Positions 15,444 to 24,165 are shown, counted from the first letter of the stretch. The stretch is 64,000 nucleotides of DNA from Isoptericola sediminis (GCF_013085345.1 NZ_JABFAJ010000019.1:124001-188000); one strand, 5' to 3'. Made by a program: numbers and translations. Notes: generated by a model not told the origin, from the letters alone.

Positions 15444-16855
15444 CGCAGCACCGTGAGGTCGCCGACGCGCGCGGACGGGTCGTGTCCCGCCACGGCCGCG
15501 CCCAGCGCGGACCGCGCGGCCTTGCCGTTGGAGGTCCGGGGCATCGCAGCGAGTCGGTACCAGCGGCGGGGCCGTTGCGCGGGGGTGAGGGTCGCGCGTG
15601 CGACGCGCTCGAGGTGCGCGCGCAGGCCGGACCGGTCGTCGGCCTCGACCACGGCGACGACGACCGCGCCGAACCGGCGGTGCGGCGCCCCGACGACCAC
15701 GACGTCGCGCACCCCGGGCACCGGGCGCAGCGCCGCCTCCACGTCCTCGGGGACCACGGTGGCGCCGGCGGTGAGGATCGCGCCGTCACCACGGCCGCGC
15801 AGCCGCAGCGCGCCGTCGGCGGGCAGCGACGGGGTGCCGGAGGTCGGCAGGTCGGCCAGGTCACCGACCGTGCACCAGCCGTCCTCCGTGCGCAGCGGAC
15901 CGGAGGCGCCGGCGAGGTACCCCGTCGCCGTCCAGGGCGAGCGCACCCAGACCTCGCCCAGGCGGGTGCCCGGCTGCGGACGCACCTGGACCTCCACCTC
16001 GGGGAACGGGACGAGCCCGGCTCCGGTGTCGATCGCCACGAAGCTCAGCTCGACCGCGCCGTAGTAGGTGACGACCTCGACCCCGTGGGCGCGGGCCCGC
16101 TCGTGCTGGACGGGGTCCGTCCCGGCCCCGCCGACCACGGCGGTGCGCAGCCGGGAGGGCATCCCGGCGTCGAGCGCGTCGAGCACGTCGTCGAGACGGG
16201 ACGGCACCAGGTGGGCGACGTCGGCCGCGGCGAGCGCCGCCGTCGTGGCGGGGGCGGAGGGTGCGAGCGTCACGCCGGCACCGGTCGCCAGGGCGTGCAC
16301 CGCGGCGAAGCAGTGCAGCGAGCTGGTGAGCGGCCCGGTGACCAGCACCGTGTCCTCGGGGCGGGTCCCGGTCAGCCGGGAGACGTGCTCGAACGACGCC
16401 GTCCACGACCCGCGGCTGCGCACCACCGCCCGCGGGCGCCCGGTGCTGCCCGAGGAGAACCCGGCCCAGGCGGGGGTCGAGGCGTCCGGCGCGGGCCCGG
16501 GGGACGGGGGAGGACCGCCGTGGCCGCGGGGGAGCGGGGTGCGCACCTCGGTGGCCGGAGCCAGGGCGCGCAGCACCTCGGACCGCTGGTGCCCGGGCCA
16601 GGCGGGGTCGCCGACCAGTCCGACGCCGCCCGCGTGGTCCACGGCCAGCAGCGCGACCAGGGTGTCCAGCGGGTCGGGGAGCGACAGCACCACGAGGTCG
16701 CCGGTGACCGTGCCGGTGGCCCGCAGGTGCCCGGCCCCCGCGACGACGTCGGCCGCGAGCTCGGCGTAGGTGCGGCTGCGCTCGCCGCCGCGCACGGCGA
16801 CCCGGTCGGCGGCGGGGCCGTGCGCGTGGCGCAGGACGTGGTGGGCGACCGGCAC
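15440..16855 (-). CDS. AMP-dependent acyl-CoA ligase-like protein in the biotin operon
   Basis: ANL-superfamily adenylating enzyme, 471 residues, shorter than fatty acyl-CoA ligases and closer in size to MenE/OSB-CoA ligase. P-loop FSSGSTGRPRAV (about 150-161), core motif YYGAVELSF (about 257), and C-terminal lysine motif TSNGKAAR (about 446). The GTG start abuts the bioY stop codon and has AGGAGG upstream. It lies between bioY and a thiolase in an operon ending in ecfA-ecfT. Activation of a dicarboxylic or fatty acid related to biotin precursor supply is a reasonable inference; substrate unknown. Confidence 0.87.
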   Translation of the reverse strand: MPVAHHVLRHAHGPAADRVAVRGGERSRTYAELAADVVAGAGHLRATGTVTGDLVVLSLPDPLDTLVALLAVDHAGGVGLVGDPAWPGHQRSEVLRALAPATEVRTPLPRGHGGPPPSPGPAPDASTPAWAGFSSGSTGRPRAVVRSRGSWTASFEHVSRLTGTRPEDTVLVTGPLTSSLHCFAAVHALATGAGVTLAPSAPATTAALAAADVAHLVPSRLDDVLDALDAGMPSRLRTAVVGGAGTDPVQHERARAHGVEVVTYYGAVELSFVAIDTGAGLVPFPEVEVQVRPQPGTRLGEVWVRSPWTATGYLAGASGPLRTEDGWCTVGDLADLPTSGTPSLPADGALRLRGRGDGAILTAGATVVPEDVEAALRPVPGVRDVVVVGAPHRRFGAVVVAVVEADDRSGLRAHLERVARATLTPAQRPRRWYRLAAMPRTSNGKAARSALGAAVAGHDPSARVGDLTVLR

Positions 16856-17449
16856 TCAGCCCTCCTGACCCGGCCGGCGCAGCGCCGACGGGTAGGCCCG
16901 TGCCACGGCGGCGGTGACGGCGGCGCAGGCCAGCGCCTTGAGCACGTCCCCGGGGAGGAAGGCCAGCGACAGCATCGCCGTCTCGGGCAGGGGGACGCCC
17001 GTCAGCGCGGCCTGGACGGGGATCCCGACGGCGTAGACGACGCCCACCCCGCCGGCGAGCGCGGCGGCCAGCACCCCGAGGAAGGTCACGCGGCGCTGCC
17101 GCTCGACGAGCCAGCCCACGACGAAGGCGCCCGCGACGAACCCGACGAGGTATCCGGCCGAGGGGCCGACGAACACGCCCAGCCCGCCGCGGCCCCCCGC
17201 GAGCAGCGGCAGCCCGGCCGCCACGAGGGCGAGCAGCGTCAGCACGGCCAGCGCACCGCGCCGCGCGCCCAGGATCGCCCCGGCGAGCATGACCCCCAGC
17301 GTCTGCAGGGTGATCGGGACGGCGTTGCCGAACAGCGCGATCGACCCCGGCAGGCCGAGGACGGCGAGGAGGGCGGCGAAGGTCGCGATCCGCGCGGCGT
17401 CGGCGGTGGTGGTGGTCCGGGTCGTGGTCCCGGCGACGGTGTCGGTCAA
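16856..17449 (-). CDS. bioY: Biotin transporter substrate-binding subunit BioY
   Basis: S-component of the ECF biotin importer, 197 residues with six hydrophobic segments. Family hallmarks visible: ITLQTLGVMLAGAILGARRGALAV and GPSAGYLVGFVAGAFVVGWL. A TTG start at 17447-17449 was chosen because AAGGAG sits 5 nt ahead; a longer frame upstream lacks such a site. First gene of a five-gene operon: bioY, ligase, thiolase, ecfA, ecfT. A promoter is visible upstream. Confidence 0.93.
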   Translation of the reverse strand: MTDTVAGTTTRTTTTADAARIATFAALLAVLGLPGSIALFGNAVPITLQTLGVMLAGAILGARRGALAVLTLLALVAAGLPLLAGGRGGLGVFVGPSAGYLVGFVAGAFVVGWLVERQRRVTFLGVLAAALAGGVGVVYAVGIPVQAALTGVPLPETAMLSLAFLPGDVLKALACAAVTAAVARAYPSALRRPGQEG

Positions 17450-17537
17450 CGGCGCTCCTTCGTCGTGCGCGGTGCGGGGGCGATCCCACTCTGCTGTCCC
17501 CGCCGCGTGCGGGGCGCCGGTCCGGTCGGCCAGCCCG

Positions 17538-17565
17538 GCCCTACCATCGTGCACGAATCCCACAA
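17538..17565 (-). promoter_or_regulatory. Putative promoter of the bioY operon
   Basis: On the minus strand -35 TTGTGG (17560-17565), 16-nt spacer, -10 TAGGGC (17538-17543); leader of roughly 80 nt to the TTG start. Confidence 0.5.
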
Positions 17566-17664
17566 GCGGTTGTCGGGTTCGCCCAACCTCGCGGTCCCCG
17601 GGTGGTGGGACACCGCAGCACGACTCACGCTGCGGAACCCGCCGCGACGCGACACGATGCACCG

Positions 17665-19149
17665 ATGGAGCAGACCTACGACGTCATCGTCATCGGGGCC
17701 GGCCCCGTCGGGGAGAACGCGGCCGACCGGGCGGCGCGCGGCGGGTTGTCCGTCGCGGTCGTCGAGGCCGAGCTGGTGGGTGGGGAGTGCTCGTACTGGG
17801 CATGCATCCCCTCCAAGACGCTGCTGCACCCCGGGGCGGCTCGGCAGGTGGCGCGCGACGCGGCCGGCGTCGCCGACCCCGGCCCGCTGGACGTGTCGGC
17901 GGTGCTCGCCCGGCGCGACGAGATGACCGGGGAGGGGGACGACTCCGGCCAGGAGGACTGGCTCGCCTCGGTGGGCATCACGCTGGTGCGGGGCCACGGC
18001 CGTCTCGTCGGTGAACGTCTCGTCGAGGTGGTCCCGGCCACCGGTGTCGACGACGACGCCGAGGGGGAGACGCACCGGCTGGCCGCGCGCTGCGCCGTCG
18101 TCGTCTCCACGGGGAGCGCGCCGGTGGTCCCGGACGTGCCCGGACTCGCCGCCGCCAACCCGTGGACCTCGCGCGAGGCCACCGCGGCCGAGGCCGTGCC
18201 CGAGTCCCTGGTGGTCCTCGGCGGGGGCGTCGTCGGGGTCGAGATGGCGACGGCCTACGCCGACCTCGGCGCGCGGGTCACCCTGCTCGCCCGGGAGGGG
18301 CTGCTCGAGGGCGCCGAACCCTTCGCCGGGGAGATGGTGGCCGACGCGCTGCGTGCCGCCGGGGTGGACGTGCGCCTCGGGGTCGAGGCCCAGCGGGTCG
18401 AGCGGCCCGCACCCGGAGGGCCCGTCACCGTGACGGTCGCCGGTGACGACGGGCCCGGGACCGTCACCGGGGCCGAGCTGCTCGTGGCCACCGGCCGGCG
18501 CCCCCGCACCGGGGACGTCGGGCTGGACAGCGTCGGGCTGGAGCCGGGCACGCCCCTGACGATCGAGGACTCGACCGCCGTCCAGGGCGTCGCAGGCGAC
18601 GTCGTCGGGCACCCGTGGCTGTTCGCGTGCGGCGACGTGACGGGGCGGGTCGGGACCACCCATCAGGGCAAGTACCAGGCGCGCGTGGCCGGGGACGTGA
18701 TCGCCGCCCTCTACGGGTCCGGCGGGGACGGCGAGGCGGCGGCCGCGTCGCCGGGCACCGGGTGGAGCCGGTACGCCGCCCGGGCCGACCACGGGGCGCG
18801 CACGCACGTCGTGTTCGCGCACCCCGAGGTCGCCTGGGTCGGTCCGACCGAGGCCGAGGCGACCCGTGCCGGCCTGCCGGTGCGGACCGTCTCCGTCGAC
18901 CTGGGCGGCGTCGCCGGCGCCGCGGTCACCTCGCCGCACTACGGCGGACGCGTCCAGGTGCTCGTCGACAGCGAGCGCGAGGTGATCGTCGGGGCGACCG
19001 TCGTCGGGCCGGACGCCGCCGAGATGCTGCACGCCGCCACCATCGCCGTCGTGGCTGAGGTGCCGCTGGGCACGTTGTGGCACGCGGTGCCCGCCTTCCC
19101 CACGGTCAGCGAGATGTGGCTGCGCCTGCTGGAGGCCTACGGCCTGTGA
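17665..19149 (+). CDS. Flavoprotein disulfide reductase-like oxidoreductase
   Basis: FAD/NAD(P)-dependent oxidoreductase of 494 residues, class I pyridine nucleotide-disulfide type. FAD motif VIGAGPVGE (9-17), redox-active CxxxxC as GGECSYWACIPSK (Cys42, Cys47), NAD(P) motif VVLGGGVVGVEMA (about 181-193). At the C-terminus the usual HPTxSE catalytic pair reads FPTVSE (about 478), so the active-site His is Phe. A genuine dihydrolipoamide dehydrogenase is therefore unlikely; this resembles an uncharacterised actinobacterial branch with ECSYWACxPSK. ATG 17665 follows CACGAT by 6 nt, probably leaderless. Substrate unknown. Confidence 0.88.
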   Translation: MEQTYDVIVIGAGPVGENAADRAARGGLSVAVVEAELVGGECSYWACIPSKTLLHPGAARQVARDAAGVADPGPLDVSAVLARRDEMTGEGDDSGQEDWLASVGITLVRGHGRLVGERLVEVVPATGVDDDAEGETHRLAARCAVVVSTGSAPVVPDVPGLAAANPWTSREATAAEAVPESLVVLGGGVVGVEMATAYADLGARVTLLAREGLLEGAEPFAGEMVADALRAAGVDVRLGVEAQRVERPAPGGPVTVTVAGDDGPGTVTGAELLVATGRRPRTGDVGLDSVGLEPGTPLTIEDSTAVQGVAGDVVGHPWLFACGDVTGRVGTTHQGKYQARVAGDVIAALYGSGGDGEAAAASPGTGWSRYAARADHGARTHVVFAHPEVAWVGPTEAEATRAGLPVRTVSVDLGGVAGAAVTSPHYGGRVQVLVDSEREVIVGATVVGPDAAEMLHAATIAVVAEVPLGTLWHAVPAFPTVSEMWLRLLEAYGL

Positions 19150-19214
19150 GCCGGGGCGGTCCGCCTGCCGGTCGGTCGCGCCCGGTCCCGCGAGGCCCCG
19201 ATATCCTGGGGCCC

Positions 19215-20129
19215 GTGACCACCACGACGAAGCGAGTCGGACTCGCCACCTGCTCCGTCCTGCCCGACCTCGACGCGGACGACCGTCCGATCCTCCCCGC
19301 GCTCGCCGCACGCGGCGTGACCGCGGAGCCGGTCGTGTGGGACGACCCGGACGTCGACTGGTCGTCCTACGACCTCGTCGTGGTGCGATCCACCTACGAC
19401 TACTCCCCGCGCCGCGACGAGTTCATCGAGTGGGCCCGGTCGGTGCCGAACCTGGCCAACGCCGCCGACGTCATCGCCTGGAACACCGACAAGACGTACC
19501 TGCAGACCCTCGACGAGGCGGGCGTCCCGGTGATCCCCACGATCTGGCTCGACCCCGAGCGCCACCTGGGCAAGCGCGCCATCCACACCCGGATGCCGGC
19601 CTTCGGCGACTTCGTGGTCAAGCCGGTCGTGTCCGCGGGCGCGAAGGACACCGGCCGCTACCAGCCGGTGAGCGCCGAGTCGCGGGCCCTGGCGATCGAG
19701 CACGCCAAGGCGCTGCTCGACGACGGCCGTGCCGTGATGATCCAGCCCTACGTCACCAGCGTCGACACCGCCGGGGAGACCTGCCTGGTCTTCGTCGACG
19801 GCGAGGTGCAGCACGCGGTGCGCAAGAACGCGCTGCTGACCGGTCCGAGCCGGCCCACCGCGGGGCTGTACCGCAAGGAGCAGATGGAGCCGGTCGAGCC
19901 CACCGCGGCGCAGGTCGACGTGGCCCGCCGGGCGATCGCCGTGGCGCACGACCGCCTCGGGGTGACGAAGCCGTTCCTCTACGCCCGGGTCGACCTCGTC
20001 ACGGGCGAGGACGGCACCCCGACCGTCATCGAGCTGGAACTCACCGAGCCGTCGCTGTGGCTCAAGCACGCCGGCGACGCCGGCACGGCGGAGCGTCTCG
20101 CCGACGCGATCGTCGCCCGCCTCGGCTGA
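19215..20129 (+). CDS. ATP-grasp domain protein, leaderless
   Basis: ATP-dependent ligase-like protein of 304 residues. N-terminal pre-ATP-grasp region with YDLVVVRSTYDYSPRRDEFIEWA; a central FVVKPVVSAGAKDTGRY (ATP-binding Lys and glycine-rich loop); and a C-terminal metal-binding region PTVIELELTEPSLWL, where the Glu residues would bind Mg. It resembles glutathione-synthetase/RimK-like ATP-grasp enzymes that join a carboxylate to an amine; substrates cannot be read. GTG 19215 follows TATCCT (19202-19207) by 7 nt. Confidence 0.87.
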   Translation: MTTTTKRVGLATCSVLPDLDADDRPILPALAARGVTAEPVVWDDPDVDWSSYDLVVVRSTYDYSPRRDEFIEWARSVPNLANAADVIAWNTDKTYLQTLDEAGVPVIPTIWLDPERHLGKRAIHTRMPAFGDFVVKPVVSAGAKDTGRYQPVSAESRALAIEHAKALLDDGRAVMIQPYVTSVDTAGETCLVFVDGEVQHAVRKNALLTGPSRPTAGLYRKEQMEPVEPTAAQVDVARRAIAVAHDRLGVTKPFLYARVDLVTGEDGTPTVIELELTEPSLWLKHAGDAGTAERLADAIVARLG

Positions 20130-20141
20130 GGCCACCCCGGA

Positions 20142-20214
20142 CACGCATCGAGCGTGCTCACTCGGGCCCTTTCCTGAGCGAATGAGGGCCCGGGGAGCAC
20201 GCTCGATGTGCGTG
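20142..20214. terminator. Very long hairpin between converging genes
   Basis: Left arm 20142-20170, right arm 20185-20214, loop of 14 nt. An outer stem of about 18 bp (with a 2-nt bulge) centred on ATCGAGCGTGCTC is followed by an internal loop and an inner 8-bp stem CGGGCCCT/AGGGCCCG. It lies between the ATP-grasp stop and the opposing substrate-binding protein stop, so a bidirectional terminator is likely; it is much longer than needed. Confidence 0.7.
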
Positions 20215-20222
20215 CGGGACGG

Positions 20223-21137
20223 TCAGGCGAGACCGTTCTCGCTGAGCCAGTCGGCGGCGATGTCCTCGCTGGAGCGCTGCTCCTCGGTGGACTGGACGTT
20301 GAGGTCGACCAGACCCTCCGGGGTCAGGGCGGCGCTGACCGGGTTGATCACGTCCGCCACCTGGTCGGCCACGTCGGTGCTGACCAGCGGCACGACGTTG
20401 GAGGCGAGGAACAGACCCTCGGGGTCCTCCAGCGTCACGAGGTCCTCGGTCTGGATGCGCGGGTCGGCGCTGAAGACGTTCGCGACGTCCACCGTCCCCG
20501 CCACCAGGTCCTGCACGGTCGTGTCACCGGTGGCCTCGAACGCGACGTCGACGTCGTAGACCTCCGACAGCCCCTGCGGACCGTACGGGCGCTCCTCGAG
20601 CTCGGCCGGACCGCCGAGCGTGAGGTCGTCGAGGCCGGCGAGGTCGCCGATCGAGGTCAGCCCCTCGGCCTCGGCGAACGCGGCCGTCACGTTGTAGGAG
20701 TCCTGGTCGGTGGCCGGTGACTGGTCCAGCACGGTCAGCGACTCCGGCAGGGCGTCGGCGAGCTCGGCGTAGACGTCGTCCGCCGAGGTCGCGGTCGTCT
20801 CCGGGTCGTAGTACTGCAGCAGGTTGCCGGTGTACTCCGGGAAGACCTGCACCTCGCCGGCCTCGAGCGCCGGCATGTAGGCGTCCCGCTGGCCGATGGA
20901 GTAGTTGCGTTCGACGGTGAAGCCGTCGGCCTCCAGGGCCTGGGCGTAGATCTCGGCGATGATCTCGTTCGAGTAGTAGGCCTGCGAGCCGACGACGATC
21001 GTGTCGGAGGACGTCTCCTCGCCGCCGTCGCCCGTGTCCTGCTCCAGCGGGTCCGAGTCGCCTCCGCACGCGGTGAGGGTCAGCAGTGCCGCTGCTGCGC
21101 CGGCCACGAGTGCGGTGGTGCGTCGGGTGGTGCGCAT
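20223..21137 (-). CDS. Osmoprotectant-type ABC importer, substrate-binding lipoprotein
   Basis: Extracytoplasmic lipoprotein of 304 residues. Signal peptide with lipobox LTAC (Cys about 24), then an Asp/Glu-rich linker and the OpuAC/ProX-like domain: TIVVGSQAYYSNEIIAEIYAQALEADGFTVERNYSIGQRDAYMPALEAGEVQVFPEYTGNLLQYY. This family binds glycine betaine, choline or related quaternary amines. Downstream of two permease genes and the ATPase on the same strand, completing a QAT-family importer. The exact ligand is not determined. Confidence 0.92.
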   Translation of the reverse strand: MRTTRRTTALVAGAAAALLTLTACGGDSDPLEQDTGDGGEETSSDTIVVGSQAYYSNEIIAEIYAQALEADGFTVERNYSIGQRDAYMPALEAGEVQVFPEYTGNLLQYYDPETTATSADDVYAELADALPESLTVLDQSPATDQDSYNVTAAFAEAEGLTSIGDLAGLDDLTLGGPAELEERPYGPQGLSEVYDVDVAFEATGDTTVQDLVAGTVDVANVFSADPRIQTEDLVTLEDPEGLFLASNVVPLVSTDVADQVADVINPVSAALTPEGLVDLNVQSTEEQRSSEDIAADWLSENGLA

Positions 21138-21211
21138 CTGTGTGCCTCTTTCCAGGTGCCAGGTCGGCGTGGGCCGTCCCAGTCAAGCACGGGGTGCCCG
21201 GTTCGTCCTGT

Positions 21212-21895
21212 TCAGTCGGCGGAGCGTCGGGCCGCGACGCCGTGCGGCACGACCGCGCGCTCCAGCAGCGCGAACAGCAGGTCGAGCACGACGGCGAGCA
21301 CGACGATGACCAGCGCCGCGCCGAGGATCTGCGCGAAGTCGCGGATCTGGATGCCCTGGACGATGTAGAAGCCCAGCCCCCAGCTCCCGACGTACCCGGC
21401 GAGCGTCACCGTGGCCACCACCTGCAGGGTCGCCGAGCGCAGGCCGCCGATCAGCAGCGGCAGACCCAGCGGGATCTCGACCTTGCCCAGTACCTGGCGG
21501 GACGTCATGCCGACCGCCCGTGCGCCGTCGACCACCCGGCGCTCCACGGCCTCCACGCCGGAGTAGGCGCCCGCGAGGATCGGCGGGATCGCCAGCAGCA
21601 CGAACGCCGTCGTCGACGCCCCCACCTTGTGGGTGACCCCGAAGACCAGGACGAGCAGCAGCACCAGACCGAACGACGGCACCGCCCGCGCCGCGCCCGA
21701 CAGCGCGACCGCGGCCTCGCGACCCCGGCCGGTGTGCCCGACGAGCCAGCCGGCCGGGACGGCCACGGCCGCGGCGATGAGCACGGACACGAACGTGAAC
21801 GCCAGGTGCGTCCAGATCGCCTCGGACAGGGGCAGCGAACCCGACTGCGCCTCGGGGGAGAAGATCCAGGCGATCGCGTCGGCGAAGAGGTCCAT
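21212..21895 (-). CDS. Osmoprotectant-type ABC importer permease 2
   Basis: Inner-membrane permease of 227 residues with about six transmembrane helices. The conserved EAA loop region is visible around GVEAVERRVVDGARAVGMTSRQVLGKVEIPLGLPLLIGGLRSA. OpuBB/ProW type. It starts 1 bp after the stop of the preceding permease gene, and the pair probably forms a heterodimeric channel. Confidence 0.91.
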   Translation of the reverse strand: MDLFADAIAWIFSPEAQSGSLPLSEAIWTHLAFTFVSVLIAAAVAVPAGWLVGHTGRGREAAVALSGAARAVPSFGLVLLLVLVFGVTHKVGASTTAFVLLAIPPILAGAYSGVEAVERRVVDGARAVGMTSRQVLGKVEIPLGLPLLIGGLRSATLQVVATVTLAGYVGSWGLGFYIVQGIQIRDFAQILGAALVIVVLAVVLDLLFALLERAVVPHGVAARRSAD

Positions 21896-21896
21896 C

Positions 21897-22535
21897 TCAC
21901 GCCCCCTTCCGGGTCCAGGGCATGAGCGCCCGCCCCGCGAGCACCAGCAGCCAGTCCACCAGCAGCGCGATGACGACGACGGCGACCACGCCGGCGAGGA
22001 TCTCGGGGATGATCTGGCGCTGGTAGCCGTTGGTGAACAGGTAGCCGAGGTTGTCGATCCCGATGAGGATGCCGACGGTGCACAGCGAGATGGTCGACAC
22101 CGCGGTCACCCGCAGGCCGGCCAGCACGACCGGGCCGGCCAGGGGCAGGTCCACCTGCCAGAACCGCCGCCACGTGCCGTACCCGACGGCGTCGGCCGCC
22201 TGCCGCACGGACGGCTCGACGGAGGACAGCGCGTCGGCGACGAACCGGGTCATGATCGCCACGGCATAGATCGTCAGCGCGACGATCAGGTTGACCTCCG
22301 ACAGGAAGCTGATGCCCAGCAGCGGCGGCAGCAGCGCGAACAGCGCCAGCGACGGGATCGTGTACAGCAGGCCCACGGCCGTCAGCACCACGCCGCGGGT
22401 GAGGCGGAAGCGGAACGCGAACCAGCCCGCCGGGATCGACAGCAGCAGCCCCAGGACGATGGGCAGCGCGCTCTGCCGCAGGTGCTCGACCGTCAGCCGA
22501 CCGATGAGGTCGAGGTTCTCGACGACCCAGCTCAT
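21897..22535 (-). CDS. Osmoprotectant-type ABC importer permease 1
   Basis: Permease of 212 residues with about five or six helices. EAA loop: SSVEPSVRQAADAVGYGTWRRFWQVDLPLAGPVVLAGLRVT. The ATG (22533-22535) overlaps the ATPase stop by 4 bp; the frame is open for 1.5 kb upstream, but that sequence is the antisense of neighbouring genes. OpuBB/OpuBD type. Confidence 0.91.
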   Translation of the reverse strand: MSWVVENLDLIGRLTVEHLRQSALPIVLGLLLSIPAGWFAFRFRLTRGVVLTAVGLLYTIPSLALFALLPPLLGISFLSEVNLIVALTIYAVAIMTRFVADALSSVEPSVRQAADAVGYGTWRRFWQVDLPLAGPVVLAGLRVTAVSTISLCTVGILIGIDNLGYLFTNGYQRQIIPEILAGVVAVVVIALLVDWLLVLAGRALMPWTRKGA

Positions 22536-23365
22536 GCGGTGCCTTCGTCGTCGTCCCCGACCAGCCGGCCCTGGGTGCGACCCGTGGCGTCCACCAGCAC
22601 CGTGCCGTGACCGGTCTCCTTGGTGCGCAGCGCCCGCGCCCCCCGCTCGGTGCCGATGAAGCTGGCCACGAACTCGCTCGCCGGGTTCTCGATGATCTCG
22701 CTCGGGGAGCCGATCTGGGCGACCTGCGCACCGGTCTCGAGGATCACCACCTGGTCCCCGAGCAGGAACGCCTCGTCGATGTCGTGGGTGACGAACACGA
22801 CGGTCTTGTGCAGCTCCTGCTGCAGGCGCAGCGTCTCCGTCTGCAGCTCGGCCCGCACGATCGGGTCGACGGCGCCGAACGGCTCGTCCATGAGCAGGAT
22901 GTTCGGGTCGGCGGCCAGCGCGCGCGCCACCCCGACGCGCTGCTGCTGGCCCCCGGAGAGCTGGCTCGGGTAGCGGGTGGCCAGCGAGCGGTCCAGGCCG
23001 ACGACGTCGAGCACCTCCATCGCGCGGTCCCGGGCCTGCTGCTTGGGCGTGCCCTCCAGCCGCAGCACGGTGGCGACGTTGTCGACGACGCGGTGGTGGG
23101 GGAGCAGGCCGCCGTTCTGTAGCACGTACCCGATGCTGCGCCGGAGCCGCACGGGATCGCGCTCCGCGATCGACTCGCCGTCGATCTCGATGGTGCCCGA
23201 CGTCGGCTCCACCATGCGGTTGATCATCCGCAGCAGGGTGGTCTTGCCGCTGCCGGAGGAACCGACCAGCACCGTCGTGGTGTGGGCGGGCACGACCAGG
23301 GAGAAGTCGTCCACGGCGTGCGTGCCGTCGGGATAGGTCTTGGTGACCGACCGGAACTCGATCAT
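22532..23365 (-). CDS. Osmoprotectant-type ABC importer ATP-binding protein
   Basis: ABC ATPase of 277 residues energising uptake of compatible solutes. Walker A GSSGSGKT (35-42), Q-loop VLQNGGLLPHHRV, signature LSGGQQQRVGVARAL (about 138-152), Walker B ILLMDEPFGAVDP and H-loop THD. The sequence ends about 30 residues after the ATPase domain; a full CBS pair, present in OpuA-type ATPases, is not visible. First gene of the four-gene importer operon. Confidence 0.93.
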   Translation of the reverse strand: MIEFRSVTKTYPDGTHAVDDFSLVVPAHTTTVLVGSSGSGKTTLLRMINRMVEPTSGTIEIDGESIAERDPVRLRRSIGYVLQNGGLLPHHRVVDNVATVLRLEGTPKQQARDRAMEVLDVVGLDRSLATRYPSQLSGGQQQRVGVARALAADPNILLMDEPFGAVDPIVRAELQTETLRLQQELHKTVVFVTHDIDEAFLLGDQVVILETGAQVAQIGSPSEIIENPASEFVASFIGTERGARALRTKETGHGTVLVDATGRTQGRLVGDDDEGTA

Positions 23366-23461
23366 CGGGTCTGCTCGCCTCCGGGCGCTCGCGGGGATAC
23401 CGGCCCCAGCCGATCACACCTGGGCGCGGTGTGCGAGCGAACCCGCCGGTCGCGGCGGCTC

Positions 23462-23938
23462 TCAGCCCACGAGATCGACGCCGACGAGCGTCTCGGTGCG
23501 GGACGGGTCGCCGCCCGGCGACGGTTCGGTGAGGTACTGCTCCCAGGCGATCCCGGTCGGGACGAGGCCCTGGGCGGCGACCCAGCCGAAGAGGTGCTCG
23601 TAGGCGGGCGCGATCTGGTCGTACTCGCCGCGCACCAGCACCGTGGCCGCCCGGCCGGCGGGCAGGGTCTCGCCGGCGACCTCGCCGTCGTCGGCGAACG
23701 GTTCCGCGACCGGCACGGCGACCGACAGGTCGAGGGTCTCGGCGGGCATGCGGTGGCTGATGCCCAGCGGCGGCCCGACGGGTTCGACGCCCGCGCGGCC
23801 CAGGGCCGCGAAGATCAGCGGGAGGGCCCGGTCGTAGAGAGCGGGGATGTCGGCGAGGGCGACCGTCTCGCGGACCACGGCGAGGTGCTGCTCGCCGCGG
23901 GTCTCGATCGTGGGGTCGGTGAACGACGGTGCGGACAT
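23462..23938 (-). CDS. GyrI-like small-molecule-binding domain protein
   Basis: Soluble protein of 158 residues with the AraC effector-binding/GyrI-like fold. Features are the pattern TRGEQHLAVVRETVALADIPALYDRALPLIFAALG, the central GPPLGISHRMP and the C-terminal YDQIAPAYEHLFGWVAAQGLVPTGIAWEQYL. There is no DNA-binding domain, so it is a stand-alone ligand-binding module, possibly sequestering a drug or peptide. Single gene between the importer operon and tRNA-His. Confidence 0.8.
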   Translation of the reverse strand: MSAPSFTDPTIETRGEQHLAVVRETVALADIPALYDRALPLIFAALGRAGVEPVGPPLGISHRMPAETLDLSVAVPVAEPFADDGEVAGETLPAGRAATVLVRGEYDQIAPAYEHLFGWVAAQGLVPTGIAWEQYLTEPSPGGDPSRTETLVGVDLVG

Positions 23939-24031
23939 GGTCGGACTCCCTCGCGTCGGTGCGTGGGATCGATCCTAGCGAGCCGGGAGACGAGGAGACG
24001 GTCCCGGCGCGTCGCGCCGAGACCGTCTCGA

Positions 24032-24108
24032 TGGGGTGGCTAACCGGGCTTGAACCGGCGACCTCCTGGACCACAACCAGGCGCTCTACCGACTGAGCTA
24101 TAGCCACC
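24032..24108 (-). tRNA. tRNA-His (anticodon GUG)
   Basis: Acceptor GTGGCTA/TAGCCAC, the His-specific extra G at -1 (24108) facing discriminator C (24035), encoded CCA. Anticodon loop TTGTGGT gives GTG. Confidence 0.96.
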
Positions 24109-24165
24109 ACGGCCGCCGCGCAGAGCTTTGCGGCCGTCGAAAAGTGTACATGGTCAGGGACGTGA

